A DNA stretch of 36,933 nucleotides from an uncultured Clostridia bacterium (GCA_947627075.1 CANQUR010000003.1:1-36933), one strand, 5' to 3'. Shown: positions 19,996-28,866, numbered from the stretch's first letter. Numbers and translations are program-made. Notes: a model not told the origin generated them from the letters alone.

Positions 19996-20562
19996 CTATT
20001 TCAGAAATTTTTTTCCGGCGTTCCAAGCTTGACCGACTTTTTTACCTATCGAATAATATCCGTTTTGGAATTGATCAAACACAAGGGCGTTGAGCTTGAG
20101 AGGATCTACTTTGCCATTGTCAAGCACTTTTTCGTCGGCGAGCACATTTACGATCTTGCCGAGAACTCTGAAGCCCGTTTCGGTGTATTGGAACTCCTTT
20201 ACCTTGCATTCGAGAGTAAGTGGAAAGTCGGTTATGATAGGTGCGTTCACTCGCGTGCTTTTTTCGGCATGTAAGCCCGATCTTTCGAACTTGTCGTCGG
20301 TATTGTTTCCGGAAGCAATGCCGAAGTAATCGGCTTCTGCCATATGCGGTATGTCGGCAATGCTCAAGGTAAAGGCACCGCGCTCTTTGATATTTTGCGT
20401 GGTCTTGTGACTTTCGCTGATATTGAGGGCGACTTGATCCTCATCGCAAATACCACCCCAAGCCATGTTCATTACATCGATTTTGTCATCCCTGCCGTAT
20501 GTCGCTATCATAAGCACGGGCATGGGAAAAACAAAAGGTTTTATACCGAGATCTTTTAACAT
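19996..20562 (-). CDS. Flavin reductase family protein (flavoredoxin-like)
   Basis: PMPVLMIATYGRDDKIDVMNMAWGGI...DQVALNISESHKTTQNIKERGAFTLSIA; SD TAGGAGG. Confidence 0.85.
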   Translation of the reverse strand: MLKDLGIKPFVFPMPVLMIATYGRDDKIDVMNMAWGGICDEDQVALNISESHKTTQNIKERGAFTLSIADIPHMAEADYFGIASGNNTDDKFERSGLHAEKSTRVNAPIITDFPLTLECKVKEFQYTETGFRVLGKIVNVLADEKVLDNGKVDPLKLNALVFDQFQNGYYSIGKKVGQAWNAGKKFLK

Positions 20563-20678
20563 AAATTCTACCTCCTAATGTATATATTAACATAAAGAGT
20601 GAAAGGCTGCAAGCTTTTTGCACGGAGAAAAAGCCGTTTCCTCAAAAAAAGATAAAAAATTCTATAATAAAAAATAAT

Positions 20679-21038
20679 ATGCGCATATATCCATTTTATA
20701 ATATGTATATGGAAATATTGTTGGATAAACACAAGCAAGAGCTCATAAAAAATTATGTGCCTACCGACGGAAGCTTGAAGGATCTCGCGTTCTTTTTTGA
20801 TATGTTATCGGATAGAACGAGGCTCAAGATACTTTCCGCTTTGTCCATTTGCCCTATGTGTGTAAACGACCTTTCTGCATTATTGGGGCTAAATCAAACC
20901 ACGCTTTCGCACCAGCTCGGCAAACTGCGCGCCGGCAAAATAGTGGACTTTCGCAGGCAAGGTAAGATATCATTTTATTATATAAGTTGCAAAGCGATAA
21001 CAGATATTTTGCTTACCGCCGTTCAAGCCGCTGGATAA
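20679..21038 (+). CDS. ArsR/SmtB-family transcriptional regulator
   Basis: LSDRTRLKILSAL...CVNDLSALLGLNQTTLSHQLGKLRAGKIVDFRRQGKISFYYI wHTH. Confidence 0.85.
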   Translation: MRIYPFYNMYMEILLDKHKQELIKNYVPTDGSLKDLAFFFDMLSDRTRLKILSALSICPMCVNDLSALLGLNQTTLSHQLGKLRAGKIVDFRRQGKISFYYISCKAITDILLTAVQAAG

Positions 21039-21098
21039 GATCAACAAAAAAGTAGCGCCGGGGCATTTTACAAAGCGTTGTTTGTAACGGTAGGATAA

Positions 21099-21812
21099 TT
21101 ATACCTTGTGTATGTGATTGGCTGTCCTATAGTAGCTCGGTTTTTCTTCTCCCGCGGTATTTGTCCAATCTATGGGCAACTTTCCGTGCTCGACAAGGTA
21201 CTTGTTCGCTTTGCTGAATGGTTTCGAACCGAAGAATCCGCGATAAGCCGAGAGCGGGCTCGGGTGGGGCGACGAAATAATAAAATTTTTAGGTGAGATA
21301 ATGCTTTTTTTCGCGATCGCACCTGCGCCCCAAAGAATATAGACCACGGGATCATCGCGTTTGTTCAAACATTCTATGACGCTGTCGGTAAATTTTTGCC
21401 AGCCGAGATGCGAATGACTGAGCGGATCGCCGGCACGAACGGAAAGTACGGTATTCAGCAATAAAACGCCTTGTTTTGCCCAACCTATAAGCGTGCCGCT
21501 TTCTTGCGGTTTGGCGCCGATATCGTCCTCGATTTCCTTGTAAATATTAACGAGCGAGGGTGGGAGCGGGATCCCATCGTTTACAGCGAACGCCATTCCG
21601 TTGGCTTGACCTGCGCCATGATAAGGATCTTGTCCGAGAATGACTACCTTTACATTTTCGTACGAAACATAATCGAGGGCGGCAAAAATCTTGTCTCTCG
21701 GCGGGTAGATCGTGTGAGTATTGTATTCCTCGTCCAATGCGGTAAGGAGTTTTGTAAAATACGGCTTTTCATATTCTGCGCTTAAATATTTGTCCCAATT
21801 TTCGTTTATCAA
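21099..21812 (-). CDS. ung: Uracil-DNA glycosylase (TTG start)
   Basis: VVILGQDPYHGAGQANGMAFAV; LLLNTVLSVRAGDPLSH; SSPHPSPLSAYRGFFGSKPFS. Confidence 0.96.
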   Translation of the reverse strand: MINENWDKYLSAEYEKPYFTKLLTALDEEYNTHTIYPPRDKIFAALDYVSYENVKVVILGQDPYHGAGQANGMAFAVNDGIPLPPSLVNIYKEIEDDIGAKPQESGTLIGWAKQGVLLLNTVLSVRAGDPLSHSHLGWQKFTDSVIECLNKRDDPVVYILWGAGAIAKKSIISPKNFIISSPHPSPLSAYRGFFGSKPFSKANKYLVEHGKLPIDWTNTAGEEKPSYYRTANHIHKV

Positions 21813-21934
21813 TTTTCGGACCTCAAAAAGTTATTTATAAGAATTTTATCACCAATTACAAAAAAAATCAAGTCGTAAAGGACAAAATTACCGATATAAA
21901 ATTACAAAACTATGTAAATAACTTCGAAAAACTT

Positions 21935-21963
21935 TTGATTTTTGCGATATATTGTGTTAAAAT
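21935..21963 (+). promoter_or_regulatory. Promoter of GT4 gene
   Basis: TTGATT-N17-TAAAAT. Confidence 0.65.
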
Positions 21964-22032
21964 AAATTTGCAAACGATCGACGCTAGCTTAAAAACAGTT
22001 GTTTAATTAATTTTTCGGAGGCGGATAACGAC

Positions 22033-23208
22033 ATGGCAGAAAAGATAAATGTAGGATTATTTATCGACGCATTTTTCCCCATGATAGACGGAGTTGTGAT
22101 GGTAGTCGACAATTACGCCAAAAGATTGAGCAGCTTTTGTAATGTTACGGTTTTTACATTGAAACCGCGAGGCTATAAAAAATATAAACGCGAATATCCA
22201 TATAAAGTAGTTCAATGCAAAAAGCTTATCGTGCCTTTTTTGGATTATGATCTTGCCCTTCCGAAGTCTGACAGACAATTTATGAAGGAGCTTAATGCCG
22301 CAAATCTCGATATTGTGCACATTCATTCTCCGTTTACTCTCGGCAAGTTGGGAGTGGAATATGCACGAAAACATGGCATTCCCGTCATTGCAACATTACA
22401 TTCGCAGTTCAAAATGGATATGATGAGAGAGACGAAAAGCAAGCGCTTGACCAACGCATTGCTTAAAAAGATCGTAAAAGTTTTTAACGATTGCGACGAG
22501 ATGTATGCCGTAAACGATTCCCTTGCGAAGGTGTTTGTGGAATATGGTGCCGATCATTTGCCGAAGGTACAGCAGAACGGTACGGATATGCAGCCTGTGC
22601 AAAACGAAGCCGAGGCTATCGAGACAGTCAATAACAGATTCGGCTTGACAAAGGACGAAGAAGTGTTTTTGTTTGTCGGCAGAATAAATAAGCTTAAAAA
22701 TATTTATTTTTTGCTCGACTCTCTTAAAATGATCAAAACCGAAAATTTCAAAATGATTTTCGTGGGCGACGGACAGGATTTCAACGATTTCAAAAGTAAA
22801 GTTGCCGCAACGCCCATTTCGGATAAGATTATTATGACGGGAAAAATTACCGATCGGGAATTGCTCAAAGCGCTCTATTTACGCGCCAAACTTTTTCTGT
22901 TTCCCTCCATGTACGATTCAAGTTCTTTGGTGCAAATAGAAGCCGCTTCTCAAAGGACTCCCACCGTATTTTTGAAAGGATCGGTCACGAGCGGAATGGT
23001 AACGGATAATGTAAACGGATTTTTGAGCGATCCGACACCCGAAGCCTTTGCAAGAAAAATAGATGAAATATTGTCCGACAAAGAACTTTATAATAGGGTG
23101 TGCGACGGAGCTTTCCGCGACATTTATGTAAGTTGGGACAGCTGCATAGGTGAAATATACTCAAAATACCTCGGACATATCGAAGAATATCGCCTTAAAA
23201 AACAATGA
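22033..23208 (+). CDS. Glycosyltransferase family 4, diacylglycerol glucosyltransferase-like
   Basis: VGLFIDAFFPMIDGVVMVVDNYAKRL; HIHSPFTLGKLGVEYARKHGIPVIATLHSQF; FVGRINKLKNI; FPSMYDSSSLVQIEAAS. Confidence 0.85.
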   Translation: MAEKINVGLFIDAFFPMIDGVVMVVDNYAKRLSSFCNVTVFTLKPRGYKKYKREYPYKVVQCKKLIVPFLDYDLALPKSDRQFMKELNAANLDIVHIHSPFTLGKLGVEYARKHGIPVIATLHSQFKMDMMRETKSKRLTNALLKKIVKVFNDCDEMYAVNDSLAKVFVEYGADHLPKVQQNGTDMQPVQNEAEAIETVNNRFGLTKDEEVFLFVGRINKLKNIYFLLDSLKMIKTENFKMIFVGDGQDFNDFKSKVAATPISDKIIMTGKITDRELLKALYLRAKLFLFPSMYDSSSLVQIEAASQRTPTVFLKGSVTSGMVTDNVNGFLSDPTPEAFARKIDEILSDKELYNRVCDGAFRDIYVSWDSCIGEIYSKYLGHIEEYRLKKQ

Positions 23209-23296
23209 ATTTTTTTTGTTGATTCGGCGCATACTCATTTTATACAAAAGAAAAACCAAAGATAGGGACGGAATTTATTTCCGCCCCTTGATTTTT

Positions 23297-23497
23297 TTAA
23301 TTATCCGATCTGCCCAAAAGATAGTCGCATGAAACTTCAAAGTAATCCGCTAATTTTATTATATATCCTGCCTTTGGCTCATTGATATCACGTTCCCAAT
23401 AATCTATGGCTTTTTGACTGACTCCTATAATTTCCGCGAGTTTGGTTTGAGATAAACCTTTATCGATTCGAAGCTCCTTAATGATTTTGCCTATCAT
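23297..23497 (-). CDS. XRE-family HTH repressor-like protein (66 aa)
   Basis: MIGKIIKELRIDKGLSQTKLAEIIGVSQKAIDYWERDINEPKAGYIIKLADYFEVSCDYLLGRSDN; divergent from patatin gene. Confidence 0.88.
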   Translation of the reverse strand: MIGKIIKELRIDKGLSQTKLAEIIGVSQKAIDYWERDINEPKAGYIIKLADYFEVSCDYLLGRSDN

Positions 23498-23532
23498 AAA
23501 TATATATTTTACCAAACACCAATAAAAATTAC

Positions 23533-23561
23533 TTGACAAAGAAGATTTCTTCTTGTATAAT
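23533..23561 (+). promoter_or_regulatory. Consensus promoter of patatin cassette with palindrome in the spacer
   Basis: TTGACA-N17-TATAAT; spacer AAGAAG-ATTT-CTTCTT. Confidence 0.85.
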
Positions 23562-23571
23562 ATAGTCGGTT

Positions 23572-23593
23572 TTCAAGAAGAAAACTTCTTGAA
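23572..23593. promoter_or_regulatory. Second operator-like palindrome just downstream of predicted TSS
   Basis: TTCAAGAAG-AAAA-CTTCTTGAA perfect inverted repeat sharing AAGAAG-N4-CTTCTT with the spacer palindrome. Confidence 0.75.
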
Positions 23594-23636
23594 TGGCAAA
23601 GAATATATTATATCTTTTTTACTTTAGGATCATTTG

Positions 23637-24590
23637 ATGAACATAGGATTGGTTATTTCGGGCGGAGTTGCTAAAGGATCCTATCAGGTGGGTTTTTTAA
23701 AAGCTCTGAATGAAGAAATTAAACATACGTCGATCAAGGTGAGTGCAGTCTCGTGCTCGTCTATAGGTATATTCAGCGGATATGCTTATGCCGCGGATAA
23801 AATGGATGCTTTAAGTGATATATGGAATAGAGTACATTTCGATTCCACCGTTGACCTATTATATGACGTATGGTTCAAACATTTTTTGAAAGACGCGATC
23901 CATGAACTCGTAAAAGAAAACGATTCGTTGAAGATACCCATGTATACGCCCATATGTTATTTGCCTTTTGTGCATATGGACTATTTTAGATTATACGGAG
24001 ACTTCTATAAAAAGTGGCCGCGTTTTATGTTGGGCGCAGCTTCTTATCCTTTTTTATCCGGCGGGATACATTGGTTCAAGGGTCAAATGTCATTTGACGG
24101 CGGAGCTATGGATAATATCCCCATTATGCCGTTATTGTTCGATGGCAGTCCGGAGCTTATCTTAGTGCTGCATTTTGAAGCAGGATTCAAACCGCGAAAA
24201 AAATATTTGGATTATGGTATCCCCATAATCGACTTTGACATTTCAATAGACAGTGTTTTGCGTAAGCATTCGTTTGATTTTCATCATGATACCAATATCA
24301 GGAGAATGGAAGACGGATACATATATGGAAAGAAAATATGCTCTGTCTTGTTTGACCGAGGCAATAATGGCTTAAATGAGATCCTTAACGCGGCGAAGGA
24401 ACAAAAGGATAAAGAATTTACCAAACGTTTAAGCAGTGTCACCTTTGAAACTTGGGTTCAAAGATTAAATGAAATATTTTATCCGTTCATTTCGAGGACT
24501 AATATAAAAATTAACAATTTGAGTGGGCGCAAAAAAGAAGAAAAAGTATGTTATTCGGAGGAAAAAACATTAGTCGATGATAAAATGTAA
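23637..24590 (+). CDS. Patatin-like phospholipase
   Basis: GLVISGGVAKGSYQVGFLKAL oxyanion motif; SCSSIGIFSGYAYA nucleophile region; FDGGAMDNIPI Asp motif. Confidence 0.88.
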   Translation: MNIGLVISGGVAKGSYQVGFLKALNEEIKHTSIKVSAVSCSSIGIFSGYAYAADKMDALSDIWNRVHFDSTVDLLYDVWFKHFLKDAIHELVKENDSLKIPMYTPICYLPFVHMDYFRLYGDFYKKWPRFMLGAASYPFLSGGIHWFKGQMSFDGGAMDNIPIMPLLFDGSPELILVLHFEAGFKPRKKYLDYGIPIIDFDISIDSVLRKHSFDFHHDTNIRRMEDGYIYGKKICSVLFDRGNNGLNEILNAAKEQKDKEFTKRLSSVTFETWVQRLNEIFYPFISRTNIKINNLSGRKKEEKVCYSEEKTLVDDKM

Positions 24591-25248
24591 CAATTGCGGA
24601 GTATTGAATTCGGAGGACGGAGAGTATTGTTGTAATTGCGGGACTAAATTGCCGAAGCCTGTAATGGTCAAGCTCGGCGGCTTTAAGTTCAGTATTTTCG
24701 ATATCATTTTTATAATAATATGCAATATATCATTCGTCTTGGTGGTCATTAATCTCATTGTCGGCGGAGAATGTTGGTGTCATTATCCGGTCATAGGGTT
24801 GTACTTTATTTATTTTATAGCATTTTCATGCGCCGCTCGAACGACAAAAAGATTTTTGACGCGATATCGTAATACCGTAATGATGATGAATTTTATTTGC
24901 GGTGTTTTCGCGTTGATATGCAACGCTTTGCATACGGGCAACACTTTTTGGGTCTACGATTATTTTATCCCTTGCAATATAATTGCAGCTTGCCTTGTCA
25001 TGGTGCTTCTTTTGATAAGAAAAGATATATATATGCGCAATGTTTTGATATCGGTGTTTATGCTTTCTTTTCAAAGCTTGGTTCAGTTTATATTTATGCT
25101 GTGTAAACTGACGGCGCAAGGCAATGTATCTCAGATTCTGTCCTCTGTTGCTTTCGGTTTGAATGTTATCACGCTCGTGAATTTGATTTTTCTTTATATA
25201 ATTAAATATAAAAATAATGTTGTGGAAAAATTCCGAATTTGGGAGTGA
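24577..25248 (+). CDS. N-terminal zinc-ribbon polytopic membrane protein
   Basis: CNNCGVLNSEDGEYCCNCGTKL then about six hydrophobic segments; overlaps patatin gene by 14 bp. Confidence 0.75.
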   Translation: MIKCNNCGVLNSEDGEYCCNCGTKLPKPVMVKLGGFKFSIFDIIFIIICNISFVLVVINLIVGGECWCHYPVIGLYFIYFIAFSCAARTTKRFLTRYRNTVMMMNFICGVFALICNALHTGNTFWVYDYFIPCNIIAACLVMVLLLIRKDIYMRNVLISVFMLSFQSLVQFIFMLCKLTAQGNVSQILSSVAFGLNVITLVNLIFLYIIKYKNNVVEKFRIWE

Positions 25249-25285
25249 TCTCGTTTGGATTAAAATACAAAAAGGAGGTAATCAT

Positions 25286-25687
25286 ATGGCTAATTTTTGT
25301 ACGAAATGCGGAGCCGAACTCAATGACGAAGCGGTGGTTTGCCCATCTTGCGGAACTGCCGTTAAGGGTATTAAGCAAAAGATGAATAGCGGTTCTTATT
25401 TCGACGGAGGTGTACTCGGTTGGATAGGACATTCGATCTTATTTGTGCTTTTGTGTTTAATCCCATTTGTCGGAATAGCATTTGCTATTTGTAACATGGG
25501 CAAGTGGATAGCGTCACATACATATGTTGACGGTAGACGGCTTAAGTTCGTTGGTTCGGCAAGCAGCTTAATCGGCAGTGTGATTATATGGGAGATATTG
25601 ACCATAATCACTCTTACGATATATGGTTGGTGGGTACCCGTAAAAATATGCAAATGGGTAGCGTCAAATTTGACTTTTGCCGACTGA
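25286..25687 (+). CDS. Zinc-ribbon protein with DUF898-like membrane domain
   Basis: CTKCGAELNDEAVVCPSCGTAV then SYFDGGVLGWIGHSIL...GRRLKFVGSA...IITLTIYGWWVPVKICKWV; SD AAAGGAGG. Confidence 0.75.
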   Translation: MANFCTKCGAELNDEAVVCPSCGTAVKGIKQKMNSGSYFDGGVLGWIGHSILFVLLCLIPFVGIAFAICNMGKWIASHTYVDGRRLKFVGSASSLIGSVIIWEILTIITLTIYGWWVPVKICKWVASNLTFAD

Positions 25688-25693
25688 TCATCT

Positions 25694-25729
25694 TTTTAAG
25701 TGGCGAGGCTTTTGACTCGCCACTTAAAA
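25694..25729 (+). terminator. Intergenic hairpin/terminator
   Basis: TTTTAAGTGGCGAG-GCTTTTGA-CTCGCCACTTAAAA perfect 14-bp stem. Confidence 0.7.
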
Positions 25730-25759
25730 TTTACGCACTGATATAAAGGAGAAATATAA

Positions 25760-26092
25760 ATGAAATATTGTAGCCATTGTGGAAAAGAGGTTGCCGACGA
25801 TGCCGTCATTTGCGTTTCGTGCGGTTGTATGGTGGAAAATACGAGGATAAGAAAGGACGAGGATAGCGATACCGTAGAATTATTAGCCAAAATATTTATG
25901 ATCATATCTTGTATTGCTTCAGGCTGGTTGATAATACCGTTAGCTTGGATGATACCAATGACTGTTCATGTATTCAAATCGTGCAAATACAATTTGCATA
26001 TGGGTACGGGATTTAAGATATGCGTATTGATTTTTCAAAGCTTAATTGCGGGTATCGCATTACTTTGCAGGAATGAAGAAGGGCTTTTATAA
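25760..26092 (+). CDS. Zinc-ribbon small membrane protein
   Basis: CSHCGKEVADDAVICVSCGCMV then hydrophobic segments; SD AAAGGAGA. Confidence 0.7.
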   Translation: MKYCSHCGKEVADDAVICVSCGCMVENTRIRKDEDSDTVELLAKIFMIISCIASGWLIIPLAWMIPMTVHVFKSCKYNLHMGTGFKICVLIFQSLIAGIALLCRNEEGLL

Positions 26093-26162
26093 AAATTACA
26101 TATAGAGCAATACTTTTTTATGATTTCTTGCTTGAAAATAATTTACTTTTTACTGTAGTTTG

Positions 26163-26171
26163 TGGTATTCT
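26163..26171 (+). promoter_or_regulatory. Extended -10 promoter of GT28 gene
   Basis: TGGTATTCT ending 7 nt before the ATG; no SD. Confidence 0.45.
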
Positions 26172-26178
26172 ATTTATT

Positions 26179-27321
26179 ATGAAAAGAGTTCTTGTAACTT
26201 TTGTAGAAGCCGGACTTGGGCATATCATAGCAGCCCAAGCTATTTTGGACGCGCTGAATGTCATAAACGACGGCAGTATGGAGATCGTTACAAAGGACAT
26301 TTTCAAAGAAGACGAATATCTGGATAAATTTGAAAAATTTCTCATAAGCGAGACGCAAAAGGCAAGCAAGGCGCCGTTGCATTCCAATATACAGTTGGCG
26401 TCTATGAAGATCATCGGTTCGCAGAATACTTTGAAGCTTGTACATTCAACCGTTTATCGCAAGCAAATGACGATCTATGTCAAGAAGCTCAAGGAGATAA
26501 AGCCCGATATTATCATAGATACGCATTATTTCACATCATATGCGTCGGTGTATTATCGCGAAAAGATAGACCCTTCATGCAAGGTAGTTACTTACGATCC
26601 GGATAACAATGTGCACGGATGGTGGTGCAGAAGGGTGGATCGCTTTATAGTAAATAACGATATTGCTTACAAACAAGCGATAAAAAGCAAGTTCAAAACG
26701 GAAAACGTCATGCAAGTACCTTTTATTGCTCGACAAAATATTTTGAACGCTAACGAAAGCAAAAGCTATTACAGAAGCAAATACGGCATCGATACGGACG
26801 CATTCGTGGTGAAGATCGCCGACGGTGCGTATGCTCAAGCAAAACTCGAAAGCTTTGTGCGCGAGTTTGCAAATTGCTCCAAACCGCTTACTGTGCTTGC
26901 CATTGCGGGCAAAAGCAAACAGAAGTACGATATGCTCGTAAAATTGAGCGCCGAAATGCCTCAAAACGTCAAATTGATGCCGTTCGGCTTGGTGAAAAAT
27001 ATCGAGGAATTGTTTAAGGCAAGCGATCTGTTTGTTACAAAAGCCGGTCCCAATGCCGTGCTCGACAGTGTTTTTATGCAAACGCCTTTTGTTATAAATT
27101 ATTGGGCAAACAAGATCGAAAAGACGACCAAGGAACTTTTTGTCGATAAGCTCGATTGCGGTTGCGTGATAAAAAATAAAGTCAAGGCAAGAAAATTTAT
27201 AGAACGCTGTATCGACGACAGAACTATCCTCGATCGATATATCGAAAACGAAAAGAAAATAGACAAAAATCAAAACGGAGCAAGAAATATTGCCGAATAT
27301 ATTTTGAGCTTATGCAAATAA
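26179..27321 (+). CDS. MGDG-synthase/GT28-like glycosyltransferase (processive glycolipid-type)
   Basis: MKRVLVTFVEAGLGHIIAAQAI; DTHYFTSYASVYYREK; VTKAGPNAVLDSVFMQTPFVINYWANKIEKTTKELF. Confidence 0.8.
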   Translation: MKRVLVTFVEAGLGHIIAAQAILDALNVINDGSMEIVTKDIFKEDEYLDKFEKFLISETQKASKAPLHSNIQLASMKIIGSQNTLKLVHSTVYRKQMTIYVKKLKEIKPDIIIDTHYFTSYASVYYREKIDPSCKVVTYDPDNNVHGWWCRRVDRFIVNNDIAYKQAIKSKFKTENVMQVPFIARQNILNANESKSYYRSKYGIDTDAFVVKIADGAYAQAKLESFVREFANCSKPLTVLAIAGKSKQKYDMLVKLSAEMPQNVKLMPFGLVKNIEELFKASDLFVTKAGPNAVLDSVFMQTPFVINYWANKIEKTTKELFVDKLDCGCVIKNKVKARKFIERCIDDRTILDRYIENEKKIDKNQNGARNIAEYILSLCK

Positions 27322-27323
27322 AA

Positions 27324-27356
27324 AAGTCGATGACCTTGTTTTCATCGACTTCTTTT
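27324..27356. terminator. Bidirectional terminator between GT28 gene and galE
   Basis: AAGTCGATGA-CCTTGTTT-TCATCGACTT with A/T flanks. Confidence 0.75.
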
Positions 27357-27370
27357 CTTGTAAGCGTGTC

Positions 27371-28390
27371 TTATTGATCCCCGTATCCGTTCGGGTTCTT
27401 TTTTTGAAAATTCCAGCTGTCTCGCACCATATCGTCAATGTCAAACTCGGCTTTCCATCCAAGCTCCGAATAAGCTTTGTTCGCGCTCGCATAGCATGAG
27501 GCTATGTCGCCCGCTCGACGCGGCTTAAATGAGTAGGGTATTTTTATGCCGTTCACCTTTTCGAAACTTTTGACCACATCCAAAACGCTGTAACCGTTGC
27601 CTGTGCCGAGATTATATATCGAAAGCCCCGAATTGTCCTCTATCTTTTTAAGCGCCTTTACATGAGCTTTGGCAAGGTCTACCACGTGAATATAGTCGCG
27701 TACTCCCGTGCCGTCCGGCGTATCGTAATCATTACCGAATATGCCGAGTTCTTTGAGTTTGCCTATGGCGACTTGCGTTATAAACGGCATGAGATTGTTG
27801 GGAATGCCGTTCGGATCTTCGCCTATAAGTCCGCTCGGGTGCGCTCCTATCGGATTAAAATAGCGAAGCAAAACCACATTCCACTTTTCGTCCGCCTTTT
27901 GAATATCGCAGAAAATTTGTTCGAGCATGGACTTTGTCCAGCCGTAAGGATTTGTACATTCGCCCTTCGGACATTCTTCGGTGATGGGTACGATCACATT
28001 CTTGCCGTAAACCGTCGCGGAGGAAGAAAAAATTATATTTTTTACGCCGTGTCTATTCATCGCTTCAATAAGGTTGAGCGAGCCGCAAAGGTTGTTGTTG
28101 TAGTACTTGTAAGGCTCCTTGACCGATTCTCCGACCGCCTTCAGACCGGCAAAGTGTATTACACAATCTATATGTTCTTTATCGAAAATTTCGCCAAGCT
28201 TTTCTTTGTCGAGCATATCGACCTTATAAAAAGTAGGCATTATGCCCGTTATTTTTTCGATCCGCTTCAAGACTATTTCGCTCGAATTTATAAGGTTGTC
28301 CATTAAAATGGCGTTGTGTCCGTTATTTATCAGCTCAACAACGGTATGACTGCCGATAAAACCGGTTCCGCCCGTCACCAAAATATTCAT
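27371..28390 (-). CDS. galE: UDP-glucose 4-epimerase
   Basis: MNILVTGGTGFIGSHTVVELINNGH; SSSATVYG; NPYGWTKSMLEQI; RYFNPIGAHPSGLIGEDPNGIPNNLMPFI. Confidence 0.96.
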   Translation of the reverse strand: MNILVTGGTGFIGSHTVVELINNGHNAILMDNLINSSEIVLKRIEKITGIMPTFYKVDMLDKEKLGEIFDKEHIDCVIHFAGLKAVGESVKEPYKYYNNNLCGSLNLIEAMNRHGVKNIIFSSSATVYGKNVIVPITEECPKGECTNPYGWTKSMLEQIFCDIQKADEKWNVVLLRYFNPIGAHPSGLIGEDPNGIPNNLMPFITQVAIGKLKELGIFGNDYDTPDGTGVRDYIHVVDLAKAHVKALKKIEDNSGLSIYNLGTGNGYSVLDVVKSFEKVNGIKIPYSFKPRRAGDIASCYASANKAYSELGWKAEFDIDDMVRDSWNFQKKNPNGYGDQ

Positions 28391-28518
28391 ATGAAATTTC
28401 TCCTTATCTCTGCTTGAAATTGTAACATATTTTTTTCATTTAAGTAAATCGTTTTTTAACGGAAAGGAAAGCGTTCGACCGAATAGGGGATTTTGTTTGA
28501 CGATTTCGCCGCAATAAT

Positions 28519-28866
28519 TTATTGTCTTTCGTTTTTTTCGATTTTGTCTTTGATCGCGAGGAATAAAACGATTGCTTCCCAAACGCAAGTAAGACCAAGC
28601 GATATAGTGTATATGGTAAAAAACGAACGGGTGATTTTTGAAAAACCTTGAGTTATCTCATATGATACAAGGCTTGCAAACATAATGGCGATGTATAAAA
28701 AGACGACTATCTGTAACTTGTATGTAAGGCCGTGAAATAGCTGATACAGGCACAGTATCAAATATATCAAACTGTAAATTATCCATAAAACGTCTCCCCA
28801 TATAAAATAATGGCACATGGAGATCACAAGCAATAGAATGGATAAAGAAAGTTTTGAATATTTCAC
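28519..28866 (-). CDS. Hypothetical membrane protein (GTG start)
   Basis: 115 aa, several hydrophobic segments; SD AAAGGA. Confidence 0.6.
   Translation of the reverse strand: MKYSKLSLSILLLVISMCHYFIWGDVLWIIYSLIYLILCLYQLFHGLTYKLQIVVFLYIAIMFASLVSYEITQGFSKITRSFFTIYTISLGLTCVWEAIVLFLAIKDKIEKNERQ

Noticed and set aside
20679-21038. Assigning the ArsR-type protein a specific metal
   Set aside because: Only a CPMC-V-NDL variant of the metal-site region is present and no transporter gene is adjacent.
23297-26092. Calling the XRE-patatin cassette a known CBASS or other named defence system
   Set aside because: No cyclase, TIR, NLR/STAND or other hallmark partner gene in the window; the defence role remains speculative.
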